A stretch of DNA of 11,913 nt from an uncultured Bacteroidales bacterium. GTDB lineage: Bacteria > Bacteroidota > Bacteroidia > Bacteroidales > UBA932. The stretch's first letter is position 1. Every line of letters starts with the position of its first letter. This document shows positions 1-6,658 of this stretch, piece after piece. The notes under the pieces were generated by a model that worked only from the letters and a program-made list of their open reading frames with translations, made no database searches and was not told the DNA's origin. Location of the stretch: NCBI GenBank assembly GCA_900317065.1, contig ONFK01000026.1, positions 1 to 11,913 of the forward strand, in the 5' to 3' direction. A program made the translations under genes and the position numbers.

Positions 1-342
1 GTATATCTTGCAGCAGGTGCAGGCAATGTGACCATCAACGATCGTCCTGTAGAGAACTTCTTCCCTCAGGAGGATCTGCGTTACATTGTGAACCAGCCGT
101 TTGCAGTTACCGGAACCGAAGGTAAGTTTGACGTCAAGGTTTCCGTCGTTGGTGGCGGTACCAAAGGTCAGGCTGAGGCCATCCGTCTCGGTGTTGCACG
201 CGCCCTCTGTGAGATTGACAAGGAAGCATATCGTCCGGCTCTCAAGGCAGCAGGTTTCCTCACCCGCGATGCTCGCGAGGTAGAGCGCAAGAAACCCGGT
301 CAGCCCGGAGCACGTCGCCGCTTCCAGTTCAGCAAGCGTTAA
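1..342 (+). CDS. rpsI: 30S ribosomal protein S9 (5' end outside window)
   Basis: Small-subunit ribosomal protein S9, whose C-terminal tail reaches the P-site tRNA in the 30S head. The reading frame is open from base 1 (VYLAAGAGNVTINDRPVENF), so the GTG at 28 is an internal valine codon, not a start. The 113 visible residues end in the conserved basic tail ERKKPGQPGARRRFQFSKR. S9 in this phylum is about 128 residues, so roughly 15 N-terminal residues lie upstream of the window. The glycine-rich VVGGGTKGQAEAIRLGVARAL stretch is the typical S9 core. It is followed in the same direction by rpsB and tsf, a common Bacteroidota order (rplM-rpsI-rpsB-tsf); rplM is expected just upstream but is not visible. 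Confidence 0.97.
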   Translation, partial: VYLAAGAGNVTINDRPVENFFPQEDLRYIVNQPFAVTGTEGKFDVKVSVVGGGTKGQAEAIRLGVARALCEIDKEAYRPALKAAGFLTRDAREVERKKPGQPGARRRFQFSKR

Positions 343-357
343 TTTACTTACGCTGTT

Positions 358-365
358 TTACTTTC
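358..365 (+). promoter_or_regulatory. Candidate -7 promoter box for rpsB-tsf
   Basis: TACTTTCG matches the Bacteroidota -7 consensus TAnnTTTG at 5 of the 6 fixed bases. It lies in the rpsI-rpsB spacer and would start a transcript at about 369, just before the folded leader. No convincing TTTG -33 box is found 19 bases upstream, so rpsB may also, or only, be read through from rpsI. Assignment is by motif alone. Confidence 0.35.
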
Positions 366-368
366 GCA

Positions 369-475
369 CAGTTGCTGTTTAAACCCTTCACAGGATAGTT
401 GCAGCACTGCGGAAAAGGCCGGGGTCCGGCAAGGCCGCTACCCTGTCCTTGAAGAAAAGAGACCCGCGCAGCGGG
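369..475 (+). promoter_or_regulatory. Structured 5' leader of rpsB (candidate S2 autoregulatory RNA)
   Basis: The spacer before rpsB folds well by eye. P1 pairs 390-397 with 439-446 (7 of 8 pairs, one A.C mismatch). Inside it, P2 pairs GCGG 409-412 with CCGC 435-438, and P3 pairs GCCGG 418-422 with CCGGC 426-430 around a GGT loop. A second hairpin, CCCGC 463-467 / GCGGG 471-475 with a GCA loop, follows. CAGTTGCTG at 369-377 can pair with CAGCACTG at 402-409 (8 pairs, one bulged T), which would form a pseudoknot because 398-408 is the unpaired strand of the P1/P2 junction. There is no T-run, so it is not a terminator. S2 is known to repress its own rpsB-tsf operon through the leader in enterobacteria; a similar role here is inference. 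Confidence 0.45.
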
Positions 476-500
476 AAAAACAATTAACAAGAAACAAACA

Positions 501-1364
501 ATGTCACGTACAAATTTCCAAGAATTGCTTGATGCAGGTGTTCATTTCGGACATCTCGCCCGCAAGTGGAATCCTAAAATGGCTCCGTACATCTTCGACC
601 AGAAAAACGGGATCCACATCATCGACCTGCACAAGACTGTCGTCAAGATAGACGAGGCGGCAGAGGAGATGAAGATTCTTGCCAAATCAGGCCGTAAGAT
701 TCTCTTCGTCGCCACCAAGAAACAGGCCAAGGATATCGTATCCGAGAAGGCCGCATCCGTCGGCATGCCCTCAGTGACTGAGCGCTGGGCAGGCGGTATG
801 CTTACCAACTTCCCCACCATCCGCAAGGCTGTCAAGAAGATGAGCACCATCGACAAGATGAAAGAGGATGGAACATTCGATAAACTCGCAAAACGCGAGC
901 GTCTCCAGATCGACCGCCAGCGCGCAAAGCTCGAGAAGAACCTCGGCAGCATCCGCGACATGAGCCGCCTTCCCGCCGCTCTGTTCGTGGTCGACATCCA
1001 GAAAGAGGCCAACGCCGTCAAGGAAGCCAATCGTCTGAATATCCCGGTATTCGCAATGGTTGATACTTGCTGCGATCCCACTCCCGTTGATTATGTGATT
1101 CCGGCAAACGACGATGCCGCAAAGAGCGTAGAATGCGTTCTCACCGCACTTTGCACCGCTATCCAGGAAGGCCTCGAAGAGCGCAAGCTCGAGAAGGACA
1201 AGGAAGTTGAAGCTGCTCCCGCAGAAGAGGCTCCCAAGGCAGAGAAGACTCTCCGCAGCCGCCGCGCGAAGAAGGCCGAAGAGGCTGCTCCCGCAGAGGC
1301 TGAAGCCCCCAAGGCAGAAGAAGCTCCCGCAGCCGAGCCCGCTGAAGAAGTTGAATCCAAGTAA
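501..1364 (+). CDS. rpsB: 30S ribosomal protein S2
   Basis: Ribosomal protein S2, 287 residues, a late-assembling protein of the 30S subunit that bridges head and body. The core (about 1-225) shows family hallmarks: FQELLDAGVHFGHLARKWNPKM at the N-terminus, the KNGIHIIDLHKT strand, ERWAGGMLTNFPTI at 94-107 and the IPVFAMVDTCCDP block at 181-193. A low-complexity Ala/Glu/Lys/Pro tail of about 60 residues (226-287) follows, with two versions of an EAAPAEEAPKAE-type unit (237-248 and from 261); similar tails occur on S2 of this phylum but not in E. coli. The ATG at 501 is preceded by an A-rich stretch with no Shine-Dalgarno motif, as expected for Bacteroidota. tsf begins 12 bases after the stop, so the two form an operon. 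Confidence 0.98.
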   Translation: MSRTNFQELLDAGVHFGHLARKWNPKMAPYIFDQKNGIHIIDLHKTVVKIDEAAEEMKILAKSGRKILFVATKKQAKDIVSEKAASVGMPSVTERWAGGMLTNFPTIRKAVKKMSTIDKMKEDGTFDKLAKRERLQIDRQRAKLEKNLGSIRDMSRLPAALFVVDIQKEANAVKEANRLNIPVFAMVDTCCDPTPVDYVIPANDDAAKSVECVLTALCTAIQEGLEERKLEKDKEVEAAPAEEAPKAEKTLRSRRAKKAEEAAPAEAEAPKAEEAPAAEPAEEVESK

Positions 1365-1376
1365 ACCAAAGAAGTT

Positions 1377-2375
1377 ATGGCAAACATTACTGCAGCAGAC
1401 GTAATGAAGTTACGCAAGATGACCTCCGCAGGCATGATGGATTGCAAGAAGGCCCTCGAAGAGGCTGAAGGCGATTTCCAGAAGGCTGCCGACATCATCC
1501 GTGAGAAAGGCAAGCTCGTAGCTGCCAAGCGTGCAGACCGCGAGACCTCCGAAGGTGCCGTCAAGGCACGCATCCAGGGTGGCAAGGGTATCCTTGTCTG
1601 CGTTGGTTGCGAAACCGATTTCGTATCCCGCAATGCCGACTTCCAGGCTCTTGCCGACGCTATCGCAGATGTGGCTATCGCCCAGTTCCCTGCCGACACC
1701 GAGGCTCTCCTCGCTTGCGTGATGCCCGACGGCAACACCGTGCAGAAGGCCATCGAGGTCCAGACCGGCAAATCCGGCGAGAAGACCGTCATCGCTTACT
1801 ACGCTCCCGTAGAGGCTCCCTTCGTGGCTCAGTACATCCACACCCTTACCGGCAAGCTCGGTGCACTCGTAGGTTTCAACAAGGAAGTTCCCGCAGAGCT
1901 CGCAAAGGGCGTCGTGATGCAGGTCGCTTCCATGAGCCCCGTTGCAATTTCCGAGGCTGACTGCCCTCAGGAGGTTATCGATACCGAGTACAAGGTCGCT
2001 GTCGAGAAGACCAAGGAAGAGCAGGTGCAGAAGGCCGTTGACGCCGCCCTCAAGAAGGCTGGTATCAACCCCGCACACGTCGACTCCGAGGATCATATCG
2101 AGAGCAACACCGCCAAGGGATGGATCACTCCCGAACAGGCCGCACAGGCTCGCGAGATCATCAAGACCGTCAGCGCCGAGAAGGCTGCAAACCTTCCTGC
2201 ACAGATGATCGAGAACATCGCCAAGGGACGTCTCGCCAAGTTCTTCAAGGAGAACACCCTCGAAGCTCAGGAGTATCAGATGGGCGACGGCAAGCAGACC
2301 GTAAAGGAAGCTATCGCCGCTGTCGACAAGGATGCAAAGGTAGTCGTGTTCAAGAAGTTCAATCTGAACGACTGA
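1377..2375 (+). CDS. tsf: Translation elongation factor Ts
   Basis: Guanine-nucleotide exchange factor for EF-Tu, 332 residues. The N-terminal UBA-like helical domain (about 3-55, VMKLRKMTSAGMMDCKKALEE) is followed by the TDFVSRN motif at 80-86; in this motif the Asp-Phe pair (81-82) inserts near the EF-Tu Mg2+ site and expels GDP. The protein is about 50 residues longer than E. coli EF-Ts (283). The excess lies mainly in a charged helical insertion around 215-280 (from KTKEEQVQKAVDAALKKAG to the LPAQMIENIAKGRL block), consistent with the longer EF-Ts of this phylum. It is the last gene of the rpsI-rpsB-tsf set and is closed by terminator-like hairpins. Its strong codon bias, shared with rpsB, produces long spurious reading frames on the opposite strand. 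Confidence 0.98.
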   Translation: MANITAADVMKLRKMTSAGMMDCKKALEEAEGDFQKAADIIREKGKLVAAKRADRETSEGAVKARIQGGKGILVCVGCETDFVSRNADFQALADAIADVAIAQFPADTEALLACVMPDGNTVQKAIEVQTGKSGEKTVIAYYAPVEAPFVAQYIHTLTGKLGALVGFNKEVPAELAKGVVMQVASMSPVAISEADCPQEVIDTEYKVAVEKTKEEQVQKAVDAALKKAGINPAHVDSEDHIESNTAKGWITPEQAAQAREIIKTVSAEKAANLPAQMIENIAKGRLAKFFKENTLEAQEYQMGDGKQTVKEAIAAVDKDAKVVVFKKFNLND

Positions 2376-2388
2376 TTTGCGTTGTCAT

Positions 2389-2405
2389 TCCCGGCCCGGC
2401 CGGGA
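2389..2405 (+). repeat. GC-rich perfect inverted repeat just after tsf
   Basis: TCCCGGCC (2389-2396) and GGCCGGGA (2398-2405) are exact inverted repeats around one base, allowing a very stable 6-pair hairpin with a 5-base loop 13 bases past the tsf stop. There is no T-run. Its CCGGCCC (2391-2397) is also perfectly complementary to GGGCCGG (2435-2441), the 3' arm of the following terminator, so the two hairpins could be alternative folds. It may also protect the mRNA 3' end. Confidence 0.5.
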
Positions 2406-2422
2406 TCCGTTCCAATAAATCA

Positions 2423-2448
2423 GCCGACCCTCCGGGGCCGGCTTTTTT
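2423..2448 (+). terminator. Intrinsic terminator of the rpsB-tsf transcript
   Basis: GCCGACCC (2423-2430) pairs with GGGCCGGC (2435-2442) in 7 of 8 positions around a TCCG loop, followed directly by six T residues (2443-2448). This is a classic rho-independent terminator 47 bases after the tsf stop codon. Confidence 0.85.
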
Positions 2449-2501
2449 GTTGCAGCGCACTTTTGCGTCGGGCAGCTAAGTCGCTGAGTCATAACTGAAT
2501 A

Positions 2502-2540
2502 CTGAAAACAAATCGGCTCAAAACGGCGATTTGTTTTCAG
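2502..2540. terminator. Symmetric stem-loop between convergent genes (candidate bidirectional terminator)
   Basis: CTGAAAACAAATCG (2502-2515) and CGATTTGTTTTCAG (2527-2540) form a perfect 14-pair stem with an 11-base loop. The A-rich 5' arm and T-rich 3' arm give the same GTTTTC run at the stem end on either strand, as in bidirectional terminators. It sits 41 bases past the stop of the minus-strand flippase and after the tsf terminator. No separate T-run follows on either strand, so termination strength is uncertain. Confidence 0.55.
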
Positions 2541-2580
2541 GAAGTTATTGAGATTCAATTATTTGGGTGCCTGGGTGGTA

Positions 2581-4038
2581 TCAGCGCCGGATGACCAATT
2601 TCCAAACTGCCACGCAGTATGCAAGGAGCAGCACGGTGCCTATGGCCATCATCGGCCATTGGCCAAGTTCCGTGCGTCCCAATGCGGTATATCCAGCGAA
2701 TATGATCATCGCGAAGGCAAAGAAGCCCAGGATCATGCGCATATCATATTTGATGGGATATTTCTTCTGGCCGATGAAGTAGCTGAGGAGCATTGCGGTC
2801 GCGTAGCCGGCAAAGCCTCCCCAGGCGCAGGCCATATAGCCCAAGCGGGGGATTCCGAGGATGTTCACCGCCACCATCACCAATGCGCCGATTGCACTCA
2901 TCACCGCACCCCACAGGGTCTGGTCGCTGAGCTTGTACCAGAACGACAGATTGAAGTAGATGCCCATAAAGATCTCTGCCATCATAACTATCGGCACCAC
3001 CGCCATTCCGGCGCGGTAATCGCCGCCTATAATCAGCTGGATAAGAGGCAGATAGATCACTACGGCGAGGAATGCAAGCAAGGTGAAGATGACGAAGTAT
3101 TTCATTCCGTCCGCCAGGGTTTCGGGGCTGTTCTTGTCTCGGCTGCCGCTGAAGACTATGGGCTCGTAGGCATAGCGGAAGGCCTGGGTCAGCAGCGCCA
3201 TTATCATGGCGATCTTCACGCAGGCTCCGTAGATTCCAAGCTGCACCATCCCCTTAGGGCTCTTGTCTACCAGAGGATATAGTATCTTGTCTGCCACCTG
3301 GTTGAACACGCCCACCAGGCTCAAGATCAGCAGCGGCCAGCTATATGTGAGCAGGCGCTTCGCCAGGCTTCCGTCGAACCCGTAGGTGATCCCTTTCATT
3401 TCTTTGGCGAAGCCGAAGGTCACCAGGCCAGTGCAGAGCAGATTGGCAAAGAATACCAGCCCCACGCCATAGTTGTACTTGACGAAGATTTCCATAAGTT
3501 CCGGATGCGCCGCTCCCATCTTTGGCAGCACCAGGAAGATGAAGAGGTTGAGGAGGATGTTGGGGATGATGAATGCGAACTTCAGCATCATGAACTTGAC
3601 CGGCCGTTTCTGCTGCCGCAGACGGCTGAACATTATGGCCTGGAAGGCATCCAGGGCCACGATCGCTGCCATACATCCTATGTATTCCGGGTGCTCGGCG
3701 TATCCCATGGCACCGGCGATAGGCTGAAGGAAAAGCATCACCAGAGCGAAGAACAGTACCGCCACTCCGCCGACCATTCTCAGTATGGTGCTGTATACCA
3801 GTTTCTCATCCTCTCCGTCCTTGTTGCAGAAACGGAAGAGGGTGGTTTCCATGCCGAAGGTGAGGAGGGCCAGCAGCAGAGCGGTGTAGGCATATAGGTT
3901 GGTGACGATTCCGTACCCCCCGCTCTCCGCCATGATCACGCGTGTATACACCGGCACGAGCAGATAGTTGAGGAATCTGCCCACAATGCTGCTGAGGCCA
4001 TAGATGGCCGTATCTTTTGCGAGGGATTTGAGGTTCAT
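2581..4038 (-). CDS. Oligosaccharide flippase-type membrane protein (MOP superfamily, Wzx/PST-like)
   Basis: A polytopic inner-membrane protein of 485 residues, the usual length for Wzx-like polysaccharide flippases, which move lipid-linked sugar units across the membrane. The N-terminus MNLKSLAKDTAIYGLSSIVG with RFLNYLLVPVYTRVI (21-35), followed by YGIVTNLYAY, is typical of the PST branch. About 12-14 hydrophobic segments follow, with short basic loops (SRLRQQKRPVKFMMLKFAF) and a late GYMACAWGGFAGYATAMLLSYFIG segment. I chose the ATG at 4038 because the frame upstream (to 4116) reads as non-membrane sequence, overlaps the promoter region and is unlike the family. It stands alone: no glycosyltransferase neighbours are seen, so its substrate (O-antigen, capsule or other) cannot be told. 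It is divergent from the phosphatase gene and convergent with tsf. Confidence 0.88.
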   Translation of the reverse strand: MNLKSLAKDTAIYGLSSIVGRFLNYLLVPVYTRVIMAESGGYGIVTNLYAYTALLLALLTFGMETTLFRFCNKDGEDEKLVYSTILRMVGGVAVLFFALVMLFLQPIAGAMGYAEHPEYIGCMAAIVALDAFQAIMFSRLRQQKRPVKFMMLKFAFIIPNILLNLFIFLVLPKMGAAHPELMEIFVKYNYGVGLVFFANLLCTGLVTFGFAKEMKGITYGFDGSLAKRLLTYSWPLLILSLVGVFNQVADKILYPLVDKSPKGMVQLGIYGACVKIAMIMALLTQAFRYAYEPIVFSGSRDKNSPETLADGMKYFVIFTLLAFLAVVIYLPLIQLIIGGDYRAGMAVVPIVMMAEIFMGIYFNLSFWYKLSDQTLWGAVMSAIGALVMVAVNILGIPRLGYMACAWGGFAGYATAMLLSYFIGQKKYPIKYDMRMILGFFAFAMIIFAGYTALGRTELGQWPMMAIGTVLLLAYCVAVWKLVIRR

Positions 4039-4065
4039 TTGCCAAAAACTGTTATAATGTCGGCT

Positions 4066-4079
4066 CTTCTCATAAGAAG
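4066..4079. repeat. Short inverted repeat in the divergent promoter region
   Basis: CTTCT (4066-4070) and AGAAG (4075-4079) are inverted around CATA. On the minus strand the repeat would lie in the 5' untranslated leader of the flippase gene, about 30 bases before its start codon. It could be a small hairpin or an operator half-site pair; nothing more can be said. Confidence 0.3.
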
Positions 4080-4094
4080 GGGTATTAGGATATG

Positions 4095-4102
4095 CAAAAA
4101 TA
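4095..4102 (-). promoter_or_regulatory. Candidate -7 box for the flippase gene
   Basis: Read on the minus strand this is TATTTTTG, a full match to TAnnTTTG, which would start transcription near 4088-4091 and leave a leader of about 50 bases before the ATG at 4038. No clear TTTG -33 box lies 19 bases further upstream. Confidence 0.4.
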
Positions 4103-4104
4103 AC

Positions 4105-4112
4105 TATATTTG
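4105..4112 (+). promoter_or_regulatory. Candidate -7 box for the phosphatase-isomerase operon
   Basis: TATATTTG is a full match to the Bacteroidota -7 consensus TAnnTTTG. Transcription would start at about 4116-4119, right before an in-frame ATG at 4120 and about 60 bases before the preferred start at 4177. No good -33 TTTG is visible. It is separated from the opposing flippase -7 box by only two bases. Confidence 0.45.
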
Positions 4113-4176
4113 TCAAATAATGAATGTCGATGCACTCTTCAAACAGTATTATCCACGTCTGAGAAAACTTGTACCG

Positions 4177-6654
4177 ATGAATTATAAAAAGCTGCTTCTT
4201 CTACTGATTGCCTTGACGTCGGCTATCTTGCCTCTCCTATCACAATCATTCAAAGGAGAAGATTGCCTGTATGATATGTCACCAAAGGCTCTAACTCCTG
4301 CTCCTGAAGGTTTTGAACCGGTATATATCAGTCAATATGCCCGTCATGGCTCCAGATATGCCTATACGGCCAAGGCATATACTGTGCCTCTTGATATGCT
4401 ACGTAAAGGTGCCGCTGCGGGTAATCTTACAGATCGTGGAGTTCGGCTTCTTTCCGAATTGGAAAAATTCTGGGAACTGGCACAATACAAAGTCGGAGAT
4501 CTTACTCCGCTCGGTTGGGAGCAGCATAGGTGGATAGCTGCCAATATGGTAAAATCTTTCCCGTCCGTATTCGTCAAAGGAAGCAAGGTGGATGCCTGCT
4601 CTTCTGCTTCTGTGCGCTCCATTTTAAGTATGGCTTCCTGTTGTGCAAGCATAGCCCGCGAGGCGCCTGGAACAAAAGTATATGGACATCAGGGCATTCT
4701 GGACATACAGGCTACAAGGCCCAATCAAGGCAGGAATCCCTTCAGATACGAGGGCCCGGAATTCTCCTTTCCTTACCCGGAGAGTATGGAAGAATTCTGG
4801 ATGCGGAAAGCTCCTGACTGCAGTCAAATCTTTTCCCGTTTGTTCAAGGACCCTGTGTCTGGCGTTGGGGATACGAAACCTTATGAGGCACTTTTCTACT
4901 ATTATATGTTTGTTTCCGGCATGCAGAGTGTCCCCGAAGAAGAAAGGGTTTACGTAGATGACCTGCTGACGGACGAGGAGTTTGCTGCGCTATGGGAAGC
5001 AGACAATTATGGCCGTTTCTATGAGTATTTCCCTTACCGGACTTCATGCTGTTCGATAGTGGACGATATCATCGCCAAGGCGGATGGCCGGCTTGCCGGA
5101 AATAGCAGGGGAGCAGATCTGCGCTTCGGGCACGATCATGTGCTGCTCACCCTCCTGATGATAATGGATATTGATGACTTTGGCTATTTCCCGACATCTG
5201 CCGATGACCTGAAAAACTATTTCCAATCTTTTCGTTCGCCCAAAGCTGCAAATATTCAGTTCATTTTCTATACCCCAAAGCGGGGAAGAAGTAAAAGAGG
5301 TGTCGGATGCCTGGTAAAAGTCCTTCTCAACGGTGAAGAATCCCGCCTTGGCAAGCTCACACCTGTCGACGGCCCTTATTATGAATGGTCTGCCGTCAAA
5401 GAATATCTGAATTCACGTACTGGCATACTGGTCGGAACGCATTCTTCTACGCAGCGTAAAGAATGGCTCTCCCGCCCAGACGGCTTCTCAAAAAGATACA
5501 AGATGGACAAGGTAGTCATCCTCAGCAGGCATAACATACGCACTCCGCTGGTGGTCAAAGGTTCTGTCCTCACAAGACTTACTGATTCAGATTATAAGTG
5601 GTTCGCATGGGAAGGCGAGGCTGCGACCTTGACCCCTAAAGGAGAGAGGCTGGAAACCCTGATGGGCTCTTTCTTCAAGCAGTGGATGGACGAAAACGGT
5701 ATGCTGTCCGGCTATGGAAAGGACCCGTATGCATTCCGTTTCTACGCCAATGCCATGCAGCGCTGCCAGGCAACAGCGAGGTTTTTTGCTGACGCGCTTC
5801 TCCCCGGGAAGGACCCTAAGGTGGAGATGAATGTGCAGTACGACACTATGGACCCTGTGTTCCATCCGCAGATAACGAAAATTTCCCCTGAATTCGAGCA
5901 GCGGGCTCAAAATGAGTTGGATAGTTTAATGGGAGATCTCAACGCTCATGTGGCGAAACAGTATGCCCTTATAGAAAAGGTAATCAGCATCAGCGGCTCA
6001 CCCGCTTATCCCGACACGGCATCTTTTTCCCAGTTCCCAGCGTCTGTAGGATACCGCCTGAATGCAGAACCTTATATGAATGGAGGGCTCAAGATGGCCT
6101 GTTCCATCTCGGACGCCCTGGTGCTTCAGTATTACGAAGAGCCCGATGGGCGCAAGGCTGCTTTCGGCCAGACGCTGACTATCGATGACTGGACTGATAT
6201 TGCCTCTGTCGTGGAGTGGTATGTAGATGCATTGTTTACCATGCCGTCCGTTGCTATAAATGTGGCGCATCCCCTGTTGCTAACCATCCTTTCCGAAATT
6301 CGGAATGAAAATCGCGTATTCAGTTTTCTTTGCGGGCACGACTCGAATATCGGCAGCGTTCTTGCATCCCTTGAGGCCGAACCTTACGAATTGGAAGGAA
6401 CGATAGAGAAGCATATTCCAATCGGTTCGAAGGTCGTGATCGAAAAGTTCACCGGCAAAGACGGAAAGGAATATGCGGATATCTGGCTGGTATATGCTTC
6501 GGCAGAGCAGCTCCGCAACGAAAGCGTACTGTCTTTTACCAATCCTCCTTTAGCATACCAGGTTCGCCTGAACGGCCTCACCGAGAATTCTGACGGACTG
6601 TATGCACTTCCTGATGTAGAACAACGTATTACAAAGGCAATAAATGCTTATTGA
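4177..6654 (+). CDS. Exported double-domain histidine acid phosphatase (MINPP-like + glucose-1-phosphatase/phytase-like)
   Basis: An 825-residue secreted protein carrying two separate histidine acid phosphatase domains, enzymes that hydrolyse phosphomonoesters such as sugar phosphates or phytate through a phospho-histidine. After a signal peptide (MNYKKLLLLLIALTSAILPLLSQS), domain 1 (about 40-425) has YARHGSR with His57 as nucleophile and a GHDH motif with His319-Asp320 as the acid pair; it resembles the MINPP-like phosphatases of Bacteroidota. Domain 2 (about 444-825) has SRHNIRTP with His452, and GHDSNIGSVL with His721-Asp722. Its PYELEG, IPIGSKVV and YASAEQLRN blocks closely recall E. coli glucose-1-phosphatase Agp. 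Both active sites look intact. Single-domain relatives are about 400-430 residues. I chose the ATG at 4177 because it gives a clean signal peptide; in-frame starts at 4120 (ATG) and 4039 (TTG) would bury it. The isomerase gene follows after 4 bases, so they are co-transcribed. Confidence 0.85.
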   Translation: MNYKKLLLLLIALTSAILPLLSQSFKGEDCLYDMSPKALTPAPEGFEPVYISQYARHGSRYAYTAKAYTVPLDMLRKGAAAGNLTDRGVRLLSELEKFWELAQYKVGDLTPLGWEQHRWIAANMVKSFPSVFVKGSKVDACSSASVRSILSMASCCASIAREAPGTKVYGHQGILDIQATRPNQGRNPFRYEGPEFSFPYPESMEEFWMRKAPDCSQIFSRLFKDPVSGVGDTKPYEALFYYYMFVSGMQSVPEEERVYVDDLLTDEEFAALWEADNYGRFYEYFPYRTSCCSIVDDIIAKADGRLAGNSRGADLRFGHDHVLLTLLMIMDIDDFGYFPTSADDLKNYFQSFRSPKAANIQFIFYTPKRGRSKRGVGCLVKVLLNGEESRLGKLTPVDGPYYEWSAVKEYLNSRTGILVGTHSSTQRKEWLSRPDGFSKRYKMDKVVILSRHNIRTPLVVKGSVLTRLTDSDYKWFAWEGEAATLTPKGERLETLMGSFFKQWMDENGMLSGYGKDPYAFRFYANAMQRCQATARFFADALLPGKDPKVEMNVQYDTMDPVFHPQITKISPEFEQRAQNELDSLMGDLNAHVAKQYALIEKVISISGSPAYPDTASFSQFPASVGYRLNAEPYMNGGLKMACSISDALVLQYYEEPDGRKAAFGQTLTIDDWTDIASVVEWYVDALFTMPSVAINVAHPLLLTILSEIRNENRVFSFLCGHDSNIGSVLASLEAEPYELEGTIEKHIPIGSKVVIEKFTGKDGKEYADIWLVYASAEQLRNESVLSFTNPPLAYQVRLNGLTENSDGLYALPDVEQRITKAINAY

Positions 6655-6658
6655 TATT

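Noticed and set aside
390..446. rpsB leader stem as a transcription attenuator
   Set aside because: No T-run follows either stem, so it cannot be an intrinsic terminator; a protein-binding leader is more likely.
542..2096. Long minus-strand reading frames opposite rpsB and tsf (542-1081, 1091-1792, 1410-2096)
   Set aside because: They mirror strongly biased codons of two certain genes, give low-complexity Ser/Ala- or Leu/Gly-rich products, and match no family I know.
2449..2501. Possible gene or promoter between the two terminator stems
   Set aside because: Only a 4-pair hairpin (CAGC/GCTG) and no TAnnTTTG box or reading frame with family features; I see nothing functional here.
2548..3282. 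244-residue plus-strand frame opposite the flippase gene
   Set aside because: His- and Gln-rich, no family features; it is the antisense shadow of membrane-segment codons, and its 5' end lies next to the terminator stem.
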